Below, piece by piece: positions 1 to 6,187 of a stretch of DNA of 6,527 nt. Below the pieces are notes generated by a model. That model was not told the DNA's origin, made no database searches, and saw nothing but the letters and a program-made list of their open reading frames with translations. Source of the stretch: an uncultured Lactobacillaceae bacterium (GTDB taxonomy: Bacteria; Bacillota; Bacilli; Lactobacillales; Lactobacillaceae); the NCBI GenBank assembly GCA_934216625.1, contig CAKQCC010000041.1:1-6527 (forward strand). The letters are read 5' to 3'. Position 1 is the stretch's first letter. Every line of letters begins with the position of its first letter. The translations under genes were made by a program, and so were the position numbers.

Positions 1-1
1 C

Positions 2-667
2 CAAAATGATCACGCAATCCGGCATCGCTTGGCATCTTCACGTTCAACCGTTATCAAGATCGGGTCGAAATTAAGCCAGTTTCGTCACCGGATTGCCCGT
101 CGGCTGGAAGTTAAGGTTAATCAACAGTTGCGGAGCCTTTACATGGGACAGGCGATATTTCAAGTTCGCTTTTTTAAGCTCGATTCCCAACGTTTTTACT
201 CAAACGGGCTTGAAAAAGTGGCTTTTTACCTCCGTGCTAATCCCGGCGAACGATTTCTTCCGTTAGCTAAAAGCGCTTCTGGTGGTGAAATGTCGCGATT
301 AATGTTGGCGTTAAAGACCGTTTTTGTTAAACATCAGGCTAGTAGTACGGTGGTCTTTGATGAAATTGATACCGGAGTTAGCGGACGGGTTGCACAGGCA
401 ATTGCTAATAAAATGGTTATGATTTCACGCCATTCGCAAGTGCTGTGTATTACCCATTTACCTCAGGTTGCGGCAATGAGTGATCATCATTATTTGGTTT
501 GGAAGCACGTCAGTTCGTCCCAAACTAAGACTCAACTCAAAGGCCTAGACCAGCAGGGTCGATCTAAAGAATTGGCTCGAATGTTGGCCGGTACCCAAGT
601 AACTCGTTCAGCACTTAACCATGCCAACGAACTTCTGAAATTAGCTCACCAAGCTAAAAGTAATTAA
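2..667 (+). CDS. recN: DNA repair protein RecN, C-terminal part (5' end outside window)
   Basis: RecN is an SMC-like ATPase that acts early in double-strand break repair, in the cytoplasm at the nucleoid. The frame is open from base 2, so this is the last 221 codons of a protein that is usually about 550-570 residues. Seen here: the end of the second coiled-coil arm (about residues 1-40 of the fragment, rich in Q, R, K and L), then the C-terminal ATP-binding lobe with the ABC signature SASGGEMSRLMLALK, the Walker B and D-loop STVVFDEIDTGVSGR, and the switch-histidine segment VLCITHLPQVAAMSDHHY. The Walker A half lies upstream, outside the window. The end, ELARMLAGTQVT followed by a short helix, is typical of the family. 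In lactobacilli recN usually sits just before gmk, as here. The TTG at 29 is internal to the gene and should not be taken as its start. No frameshift or stop is visible. Identity is secure. Confidence 0.96.
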   Translation, partial: QNDHAIRHRLASSRSTVIKIGSKLSQFRHRIARRLEVKVNQQLRSLYMGQAIFQVRFFKLDSQRFYSNGLEKVAFYLRANPGERFLPLAKSASGGEMSRLMLALKTVFVKHQASSTVVFDEIDTGVSGRVAQAIANKMVMISRHSQVLCITHLPQVAAMSDHHYLVWKHVSSSQTKTQLKGLDQQGRSKELARMLAGTQVTRSALNHANELLKLAHQAKSN

Positions 668-680
668 TTTTTAATTTTGG

Positions 681-709
681 TTGATATATTGCCTTAAACA
701 TTTCATAAT
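681..709 (+). promoter_or_regulatory. Probable sigma-A promoter of gmk-rpoZ
   Basis: The gap after recN has a -35 like TTGATA (681-686) and a -10 like CATAAT (704-709). Each matches the vegetative consensus at five of six bases, and the spacer is exactly 17 bp. The 20 bases before the -35 are almost all A/T, as in an UP element. Transcription would begin near 715-717, leaving a leader of about 28 bases that contains the gmk ribosome site. This also argues against a gmk start at the TTG at 681, which would lie inside the promoter. It is a pattern match only. Confidence 0.62.
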
Positions 710-743
710 GATAGTTAGCTTAACGTTTGGAAGGAATTTGTTA

Positions 744-1361
744 ATGGCTAAACGTGGAATGCTGATTGTGATGTCGGGCCCTTCTGGAGTCGGTAAGGGA
801 ACCGTTCGCCAATCACTTTTTCAGACGCCAGGAACTGATTTTAAATATTCAATTTCGATGACGACTCGTCATCCGCGACCTGGTGAAAAAAATGGCCGGG
901 ATTATTTCTTCGTCACGAAAGATCAATTTCGACAGAACATTAAATCTGGAAAAATGTTGGAATATGCTCAATACGTTGATAATTATTATGGAACCCCGTT
1001 GCCTTACGTTCGTAAAATGTTGTCCGAGGGCCACGATGTTTTCTTAGAAATTGAAGTCCGTGGGGCAATTCAAGTTCGTTCCAAGTGTCCACACGGGATC
1101 TTTATTTTCTTGGCACCGCCGAGCTTGTCTGCTTTAAAGCAGCGGTTAATTGGCAGGGGAACCGAAGACTCAGCAACCGTTAAAAAACGGATTCAAAAAG
1201 CAAAGCGGGAATTGAAAATGATGAACGATTATGATTACATCGTTGTCAACGATCAGGTTCCCGAAGCCGCTAATCGAATTATGACGATTATTAAAAGCGA
1301 ACGGTTGAGGTCAAGCCGGTTTGTACCAGAGTATTTATCTAAGTTAGGAGACGACCAATAG
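744..1361 (+). CDS. gmk: Guanylate kinase
   Basis: Cytoplasmic enzyme that transfers phosphate from ATP to GMP (or dGMP) to give GDP, feeding GTP and dGTP pools and removing GMP formed during (p)ppGpp metabolism. The product is 205 residues, the usual family length. The P-loop is [10 protein letters not shown] (11-20). The GMP-binding segment [19 protein letters not shown] (38-56) carries the conserved R42, R45, E48, G51 and DYFF, and LEYAQ with YYGTP (72-85) completes the nucleotide site. The lid region [10 protein letters not shown] (134-143) is followed by the C-terminal [16 protein letters not shown] segment (153-170). The ATG at 744 is chosen because GGAAGGA (729-735) sits 8 bases before it, and because [15 protein letters not shown] lines up with the start of the Bacillus enzyme. 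The frame runs open further upstream, but that stretch holds the promoter. The loop [11 protein letters not shown] has Arg106 where Bacillus subtilis has Gln, probably ordinary variation. Its stop codon directly abuts rpoZ. Confidence 0.97.
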   Translation: MAKRGMLIVMSGPSGVGKGTVRQSLFQTPGTDFKYSISMTTRHPRPGEKNGRDYFFVTKDQFRQNIKSGKMLEYAQYVDNYYGTPLPYVRKMLSEGHDVFLEIEVRGAIQVRSKCPHGIFIFLAPPSLSALKQRLIGRGTEDSATVKKRIQKAKRELKMMNDYDYIVVNDQVPEAANRIMTIIKSERLRSSRFVPEYLSKLGDDQ

Positions 1362-1562
1362 ATGTTAATGTATCCATCCATTGATAAATTATTGAAAAAA
1401 GTTCCTTCTTATTATTCATTAACGATTTTAGCCAGTAAACGCGCTAAAGAATTGGATGCGGGTGCTAAACCGTTTTTAAAACATTACCATTCCAGTAAAA
1501 ACGTTGGCAAAGCGTTTGAAGAAATTGCGGCCGGTAAATTGAAGATTGATCATACTAAGTAG
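1362..1562 (+). CDS. rpoZ: DNA-directed RNA polymerase omega subunit
   Basis: Omega is a small subunit that helps fold and hold the beta-prime subunit in RNA polymerase. The product is 66 residues, normal for Lactobacillales. It shows the N-terminal [16 protein letters not shown] and the family core [20 protein letters not shown] (18-37), matching the omega pattern in which a YxL..LASKRA helix packs on beta-prime. The C-terminal [15 protein letters not shown] (49-63) is the conserved xAxxEIAxGK element. The ATG follows the gmk TAG with no gap (TAGATG); AGGAG at 1346-1350, inside gmk, lies 11 bases upstream. A second in-frame ATG at 1368 would remove only two residues and sits too far from that site. 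The gmk-rpoZ pairing is widespread in bacteria, so shared transcription from the promoter at 681-709 is likely. A hairpin follows its stop. Confidence 0.97.
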   Translation: MLMYPSIDKLLKKVPSYYSLTILASKRAKELDAGAKPFLKHYHSSKNVGKAFEEIAAGKLKIDHTK

Positions 1563-1576
1563 GATTTGTTTGAATT

Positions 1577-1607
1577 AGCCTTTGTGTTAATCTCACAAGG
1601 GCTTTTT
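1577..1607 (+). terminator. Intrinsic terminator or attenuator between rpoZ and coaBC
   Basis: AGCCTTTGTG (1577-1586) pairs with CACAAGGGCT (1594-1603) around the 7-base loop TTAATCT. All ten positions pair, with one G-U wobble (1581 with 1599), and the right arm runs directly into T's up to 1607. The stem has five G-C pairs, four clustered as GCC/GGC and GTG/CAC, so strength is moderate and the U run is short. Only 20 bases separate it from the coaBC start, so it probably lets part of the transcripts through rather than ending the operon outright. Confidence 0.72.
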
Positions 1608-1613
1608 GTAGTT

Positions 1614-1618
1614 AAAGG
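1614..1618 (+). promoter_or_regulatory. Ribosome binding site of coaBC (decides the TTG start)
   Basis: AAAGG lies 9 bases before the TTG at 1628. An in-frame TAA at 1613-1615 overlaps it, so no upstream start is possible in this frame, and no ATG or GTG lies between. This site therefore supports TTG as the real start. It is shorter than the near-complete site in front of priA. Confidence 0.6.
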
Positions 1619-1627
1619 CACATTAGT

Positions 1628-2821
1628 TTGAACGTTGCGTTGTACGTAAGCGGCAGTATTGCTGCCTATAAATCATTGATTTTAGTTCGCTTGCTGAAGA
1701 AGTCTGGTGCTAACGTTAAAATAGTTATGACTAGAGAAGCCACTCGCTTTATTCAGCCACTTGCCTTTCAGGCCCTTTCTCACCATCGGGTAATTAGCAG
1801 TTGGAATGATGACTACTCCGGAATCCTGCACGTTAAATTAAGCCACTGGACTGACGTTGCAATCATTGCGCCAGCGACCGCGAACGTGATTGCTAAGGTG
1901 GCAAACGGGATTGCCGATGACGTTGCTAGTACTTGTTTATTGGCAACGTCGGCCCCTAAGGTAATTGTTCCGGCAATGAATAACCGCATGTTTGATAATC
2001 CAGTAACTCAGCGGAATCTGAATTGGCTTCGTCAATTGCCGGGTTATCGTATTTTGGGCCCAGTTGCTGGCCCTTTGGCTGAAGGTTATTCTGGTAAAGG
2101 TCGAATGGTGGAACCGAATCAAATTATCGCAAAAGTAAATCGTTGGTTTCGTGATGATCGACCTTTAAAATCAATGAAGTTAATCGTGACTGCTGGTGGA
2201 ACTAGGGAAAAACTGGATCCAGTGCGCTTTATTACTAACGATTCTTCTGGCAAAATGGGTTGCGCAATCGCTAATCAAGCCGCAAAATTAGGCGCTAAAG
2301 TGCTTTTAATTAGTGGTCACACCGTTAGCTTACGGATTAATCCTAAAATTAAAATTATTCACGTTCAGACGACTGAGAATATGGCCCAAGCGGTTTTAAA
2401 AAATTTTCCGCACTTTAACGGCTTGATTATGGCTGCGGCTTTAGCGGATTTTCGCCCGGTGACTTTTCAATCCCAAAAGATTAAGAAACGGAATCAATTG
2501 ATTCTGAAACTTCGTCGAACTCCTGACGTTTTGAAAATGATTGCTAAGGTTAAGCGCCAAGATCAGTTTACGGTTGGTTTTGCGGCTGAAACCCACGATT
2601 TGCTGAAGCACGCTACCCAAAAGTTGGTTAAGAAACACCTTGATTTAATCGTTGCGAACGATGTTGCTAATCCTAAGATTGGGTTCGGAAGTGATAATAA
2701 TCAGGTAACCTTGATTCGACGTGGTCATTCCCCAGTTAAGACTCAAATTGCGGCTAAATCTAAGATCGCCCAAGTTATTCTTAAAACGGTGATTAAAATA
2801 TGGAAAGGTGGCAAGCGGTGA
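1628..2821 (+). CDS. coaBC: Bifunctional phosphopantothenoylcysteine decarboxylase / phosphopantothenate-cysteine ligase (CoaBC, Dfp)
   Basis: CoaBC makes 4'-phosphopantetheine in coenzyme A synthesis: the C-terminal CoaB half joins cysteine to phosphopantothenate using CTP, and the FMN-dependent N-terminal CoaC half decarboxylates the product. It is 397 residues, the usual length. CoaC half (1 to about 175): VSGSIAAYKS (7-16) for flavin, the catalytic histidine H68 in LHVKLSHW, APATANVIAKVANGIADD (81-98), and the PAMN motif (115-118). CoaB half (about 183-390): VTAGGTREKLDPVRFI (187-202), N204 in TNDSSGKMG, ALADFRP (271-277), the lysines of KIKK (284-287), VGFAAET (316-322) and VANDV (342-346). 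Odd point: the substrate-clamp loop, usually ACGxxGxGRM, reads AEGYSGKGRM (151-160), so the active-site cysteine is Glu152. Translation starts at TTG, the only option in this frame, giving NVALYVSGSIAAYK straight after Met. The stop overlaps priA by 4 bases (GTGA). Identity is firm; full decarboxylase activity is less certain. Confidence 0.95.
   Translation: MNVALYVSGSIAAYKSLILVRLLKKSGANVKIVMTREATRFIQPLAFQALSHHRVISSWNDDYSGILHVKLSHWTDVAIIAPATANVIAKVANGIADDVASTCLLATSAPKVIVPAMNNRMFDNPVTQRNLNWLRQLPGYRILGPVAGPLAEGYSGKGRMVEPNQIIAKVNRWFRDDRPLKSMKLIVTAGGTREKLDPVRFITNDSSGKMGCAIANQAAKLGAKVLLISGHTVSLRINPKIKIIHVQTTENMAQAVLKNFPHFNGLIMAAALADFRPVTFQSQKIKKRNQLILKLRRTPDVLKMIAKVKRQDQFTVGFAAETHDLLKHATQKLVKKHLDLIVANDVANPKIGFGSDNNQVTLIRRGHSPVKTQIAAKSKIAQVILKTVIKIWKGGKR
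2804..2811 (+). promoter_or_regulatory. Strong ribosome binding site of priA (decides the GTG start)
   Basis: AAAGGTGG differs from the ideal AAAGGAGG by one base and ends 6 bases before the GTG at 2818. It lies inside the end of coaBC. The in-frame ATG at 2800 overlaps this site and has no ribosome site of its own, so GTG is the better start. Confidence 0.75.
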
Positions 2822-5226
2822 AGCTAGCTCAGGTAATTGTTGACGTTCCGACTCGACAGACTGACGCACCTTATACTTATTTGGTTCCTAAATCACTCCG
2901 TAAAATTGTGGCCGTTGGGATGAGAGTAGTGGTCCCGTTTGGCAGCCGAAAAGTCCAGGGCTTTGTGGTTAGCCCAGCTCCGGAAAAACATCGGCAGTTT
3001 CGTTTAAAGCCCATTAGCTCGTTAATGGATTTGACGCCGGTCGTTAATCAAGAATTGTTGAAGCTTTCGAAATGGCTTGCTCAAGCAACGTTTTCCTTTC
3101 GAATTAATTGCTTAATAACGATGCTGCCAGGGGTTATGAAGGCTAAGTACGATAAGCAATTTTTGCTAACTAAGCCGGTTAAGCGACCTGAATTAAAGTC
3201 AATTTTAGGCAATCGGCGAGTTTGGCCCGGTGATTCTGCCAAATTGACTTCTGATCAAATCCGGGCTTTAGCCAGTTTGAAACGAAAACGTTTAGTTAAG
3301 ACCATTTATTTAGTGAAAAATCAAGCCCATTCGGCAAAAGTCAAGCTGTTTAAAAATCAGTTACCAGTTCAACAGATTAAGTCTGATCTGAAACAAATTC
3401 CCTCTAAAAACGTTTCCCAAATTGCGTTATTGAAGTTTATGAAACAGCATCCTAATCGAGCTCACCGGACTTCTTGGGCGATTCAGCAAACTCCACACTT
3501 AAGATTAAGTACGATTGAAGCGGCCGAAAACAGAAAATGGGTCAAAATTTTTAAAGTTAAACGCTTTCGGGATCCTTATCACCGCAAGTTTAAACGCAAT
3601 TATCCACTAAAATTGAATCGTGATCAATCGAAAGCCGTAAGTCAGATTTCACTTTCCCTGCGACGCCACCAGTTTGCGGTTTATCTCTTGGAGGGAGTCA
3701 CCGGTTCTGGAAAAACCGAAGTGTATTTGCAGGTAATTAGCCAAGCTTTGCAATTGGGTCGAACTGCTTTAATGCTGGTCCCTGAGATTGCGTTGACTCC
3801 GCAGATGGTTAACTGGGTCAGAGGTCGTTTTGGGAACCGGGTGGCAATTTTGCACAGTGGTTTGTCAGCTGGTGAAAAGTATGATGAGTGGCAGCGGATT
3901 AACAATCACCAGGCAGAAGTGGTGGTCGGGGTTCGCTCGGCGATTTTTGCGCCACTAACCAATATCGGCGTCATCATTATGGATGAAGAACACGACAGCA
4001 GTTACAAGCAAGAAAGCGTGCCCCGTTACCAAACTCGCCGGGTTGCCAAATGGCGTGGCCGTTATCATCGCTGCCCAGTGATTTTAGGAAGTGCAACCCC
4101 CTCGTTAGAATCGCGAGCTAGGGCAACTAAACGCGTTTATCATCTACTAAGACTTCCTCATCGGGTCAATCACCAGCCGCTACCGGTGGTTCACGTAGTT
4201 GACATGCGGAAAGAAATTATTCATCGACACGAAACTAATTATTCGCTTGGACTGGTGAATGCGATTAAACGTCGGATTCACCGCCACGAGCAAGTTGTGC
4301 TGATGCTTAATCGGCGCGGCTATTCTAACTTCTTAATGTGTCGGACTTGCGGCTACGTTCCCAAGTGCCCGAATTGTGACATTTCCCTAACTTGGCATTA
4401 TCGCTCGCAGACTTTAAAATGCCATTATTGTGGTTATGAAGAACCGTTGCCCCAAGTTTGTCCCCGCTGCCACAGCCGTAAAATTAGGGGATACGGGACC
4501 GGGACCGAAAAAGCCGAAATGGAGTTAAAACGCTTAATCCCTGAAGCTCGGGTAATTCGCATGGATGTTGATACGACTTCTCGAAAGGGCGCTCACGCTC
4601 GATTGTTGCACCGTTTTGGTGCTGGAGAAGCGAACGTGTTGTTAGGGACCCAGATGATTGCGAAGGGCCTTGATTTCCCTAACGTTACTTTGGTAGGGGT
4701 AATTAATGCTGACACTTCGTTAGAATTACCTGATTTCCGCTCCGCAGAACGGACGTTTCAACTTTTGACCCAGGTTAGCGGTCGGGCCGGCCGTGCTGAG
4801 AAAAAGGGCGAAGTGTTTATTCAGACCTTTAATCCCGATAATTACGCGATCCGATTGGCTCAAACCCAGAATTATGAGCGATTTTATTTGGTTGAAATGA
4901 ACCGCCGCCATTCTTTGGGGGATCCGCCTTATTACTTTACGGTTCGGGTTGAAGCCAGTTCGGTTCGCCGCGGAACCGCGGCTGAAGGGATTTATTCAGT
5001 TAAGCGATATTTACAATCGGCGTTATCTAACCAGACCATTATTTTGGGTCCGGCGCCAAGCGCAATTTCGCGGATTAAACGCCGTTATTATTATCAAATC
5101 GTGCTCAAATATAAACATGAACCTAACCTTCATTCGGCACTTAGTCACGTATTGGACCATTATCAAAGTAGTACCAGGCGCGGTTTGTTAATTTCAATTG
5201 ATCCGGATCCGGTTAATTTTATGTAA
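2818..5226 (+). CDS. priA: Primosomal protein N' (replication restart helicase PriA)
   Basis: PriA is a superfamily 2 DNA helicase that binds stalled or broken forks in the cytoplasm and reloads the replicative helicase. From the GTG it has 802 residues, close to the Bacillus-type length. Order: the N-terminal 3'-end-binding domain (1 to about 105, with VIVDVPTRQTDAPYTYLVP and GMRVVVPFGSR), a winged-helix linker rich in Lys and Arg (about 110-255), then the helicase core. Motifs: Walker A GVTGSGKT (293-300), DEEH (389-392), GSATPS (424-429), LLGTQMIAKGLDFPNV (608-623) and QVSGRAGR (652-659). Inserted between the lobes are eight zinc-binding cysteines, C508, C511, C517, C520, C535, C538, C548 and C551, all intact. 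The C-terminal domain ends DPDPVNFM, like other Firmicutes. It overlaps coaBC by 4 bases, which suggests translational coupling. An ATG at 2800 would add six residues but lies on the ribosome site. No sign of damage. Confidence 0.97.
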   Translation: MKLAQVIVDVPTRQTDAPYTYLVPKSLRKIVAVGMRVVVPFGSRKVQGFVVSPAPEKHRQFRLKPISSLMDLTPVVNQELLKLSKWLAQATFSFRINCLITMLPGVMKAKYDKQFLLTKPVKRPELKSILGNRRVWPGDSAKLTSDQIRALASLKRKRLVKTIYLVKNQAHSAKVKLFKNQLPVQQIKSDLKQIPSKNVSQIALLKFMKQHPNRAHRTSWAIQQTPHLRLSTIEAAENRKWVKIFKVKRFRDPYHRKFKRNYPLKLNRDQSKAVSQISLSLRRHQFAVYLLEGVTGSGKTEVYLQVISQALQLGRTALMLVPEIALTPQMVNWVRGRFGNRVAILHSGLSAGEKYDEWQRINNHQAEVVVGVRSAIFAPLTNIGVIIMDEEHDSSYKQESVPRYQTRRVAKWRGRYHRCPVILGSATPSLESRARATKRVYHLLRLPHRVNHQPLPVVHVVDMRKEIIHRHETNYSLGLVNAIKRRIHRHEQVVLMLNRRGYSNFLMCRTCGYVPKCPNCDISLTWHYRSQTLKCHYCGYEEPLPQVCPRCHSRKIRGYGTGTEKAEMELKRLIPEARVIRMDVDTTSRKGAHARLLHRFGAGEANVLLGTQMIAKGLDFPNVTLVGVINADTSLELPDFRSAERTFQLLTQVSGRAGRAEKKGEVFIQTFNPDNYAIRLAQTQNYERFYLVEMNRRHSLGDPPYYFTVRVEASSVRRGTAAEGIYSVKRYLQSALSNQTIILGPAPSAISRIKRRYYYQIVLKYKHEPNLHSALSHVLDHYQSSTRRGLLISIDPDPVNFM

Positions 5227-5227
5227 T

Positions 5228-5238
5228 GAAAAGATGAT
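5228..5238 (+). promoter_or_regulatory. Possible weak ribosome binding site of fmt
   Basis: GAAAAGATGAT resembles the extended 16S-complementary GAAAGGAGGTGAT only loosely, but places its GATG core 6 bases before the TTG at 5243. The ATG codons at 5234 and 5237 lie within it and have no better site upstream. This supports TTG at 5243 but does not prove it. Confidence 0.35.
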
Positions 5239-5242
5239 GTTT

Positions 5243-6187
5243 TTGAATTCAGTAGTTTTAATGGGAACTCCTCAATTCTGTGTACCGATTTTGAAGGGTT
5301 TAGTTGATCATCAGTACCACGTTAAAGCGGTTGTCACTCAGCCTGATCAACCTCAGGGCCGGCACCATCGCTTAACGCCACCGCCGGCTAAACGGGCCGC
5401 GGTTAGATTGAAAATCCCGGTGTTACAACCCGAAAAACTAGGTGGTAGTCAGGCAATGCAAAAAGTGATTGAAATGCGACCTGATTTCATTATTACGGCG
5501 GCCTATGGTCAGTTTTTGCCAACCCGGTTGCTGAAAGCCGCAAAGATTGCTTCGGTTAATGTTCACGGTTCGCTATTGCCAAAATATCGTGGCGGAGCAC
5601 CAATTCAACGCGCAATCATGAACGGTGATTCTGTAACCGGGGTTACGATTATGTACATGGTCAAGAAAATGGATGCCGGGAACATTATTAGTCAGCAGTC
5701 AGCGCCGATCACCCCTAAAGATGACGCTAAAGACGTGTTTCGTAAATTGAGTTTGATTGGTCGCAAACTATTACTGCGGACTTTGCCGAAATTGGTTAAT
5801 CACACCGCTAAATCAATTCCCCAGGATCCGCAGCAAGTGGTTTTTGCCCCGAATATTAAACATTCTGAAGCTCGTTTAGACTTTAGGTGGTCAGCTCGAA
5901 AGATTGATTGCCGAGTTCGCGGCCTGCGCCCAGATCCCGGGGCTTACGTAATGTTTAATCACCGCAGGACTAAAATTTGGGACGTAACCCCAGCTGATCA
6001 GACCACTCATTTGAAAGCGGGCTGTGTCGTCAGCAAAACTAAGCACCAGTTAATTTTAGCAGCGGGTCATTCAACAACGCTTCAAATTAACGTTTTACAG
6101 CCGGCTGGTAAGAAACGACAACGAATTACTGATTATCTGAACGGTGCCGGCCAGCAGTTGAAACCCGGGGAGCAGGTCATTCAATGA
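5243..6187 (+). CDS. fmt: Methionyl-tRNA formyltransferase
   Basis: Fmt formylates the methionine on initiator tRNA using 10-formyltetrahydrofolate, which commits that tRNA to translation initiation. From the TTG at 5243 the product is 314 residues, the family norm. The N-terminal Rossmann-like catalytic domain starts MNSVVLMGTPQFCVPIL, matching Bacillus MTRIVFMGTPDFSVPVL residue for residue, which is why this start is preferred; ATGs at 5234 and 5237 would add three or two residues. QPDQPQGR (33-40) and LTPPPAK (44-50) are conserved. The catalytic triad is present: N106 and H108 in VNVHGSLLPKYRGGAPIQ, and D144 in MDAGNII. The C-terminal tRNA-binding domain (about 205-314) includes RGLRPDPGAYV (226-236) and LQPAGKKR (285-292). 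It lies 16 bases after priA, and its stop overlaps rsmB. In Bacillus def (peptide deformylase) sits directly upstream of fmt; here it does not. The exact start is the only uncertainty. Confidence 0.95.
   Translation: MNSVVLMGTPQFCVPILKGLVDHQYHVKAVVTQPDQPQGRHHRLTPPPAKRAAVRLKIPVLQPEKLGGSQAMQKVIEMRPDFIITAAYGQFLPTRLLKAAKIASVNVHGSLLPKYRGGAPIQRAIMNGDSVTGVTIMYMVKKMDAGNIISQQSAPITPKDDAKDVFRKLSLIGRKLLLRTLPKLVNHTAKSIPQDPQQVVFAPNIKHSEARLDFRWSARKIDCRVRGLRPDPGAYVMFNHRRTKIWDVTPADQTTHLKAGCVVSKTKHQLILAAGHSTTLQINVLQPAGKKRQRITDYLNGAGQQLKPGEQVIQ

Noticed and set aside
641..657. Small hairpin TTAGCT-CACCA-AGCTAA at the 3' end of recN as a recN terminator.
   Set aside because: The stem is only 6 bp, AT-rich and inside the coding sequence, and the T-rich stretch begins about 10 bases further on, so it does not fit an intrinsic terminator.
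681..743. An upstream TTG start for gmk at 681, adding 21 residues.
   Set aside because: The extra residues are not family-like, there is no ribosome site before it, and it falls on the promoter hexamers. The ATG at 744 has a good site and aligns with known Gmk starts.
2800..2817. ATG at 2800 as the priA start.
   Set aside because: It overlaps the AAAGGTGG ribosome site, has none of its own, and adds MERWQA, which is not part of the conserved start. The GTG at 2818 fits spacing and family.
3681..3905. Open frames on the minus strand (for example 3681-3905, and similar ones at 849-1034, 1937-2122, 2441-2638, 2645-2869, 4726-4911) as possible antisense genes.
   Set aside because: All lie opposite well-conserved coding sequence, have no ribosome site I can identify, and encode nothing recognisable. 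They are shadows of the plus-strand genes.
4949..5191. A second plus-strand frame of 80 codons inside the end of priA.
   Set aside because: priA is intact in its own frame through this stretch, including the conserved C-terminal domain, and the alternative product resembles nothing I know.
5199..5214. Palindromic GATCCGGATCCGG run near the priA end as an operator or recombination site.
   Set aside because: It encodes the conserved DPDPVNF end of PriA, and the Asp-Pro codon repeat explains the pattern. There are no matching copies elsewhere in the window.
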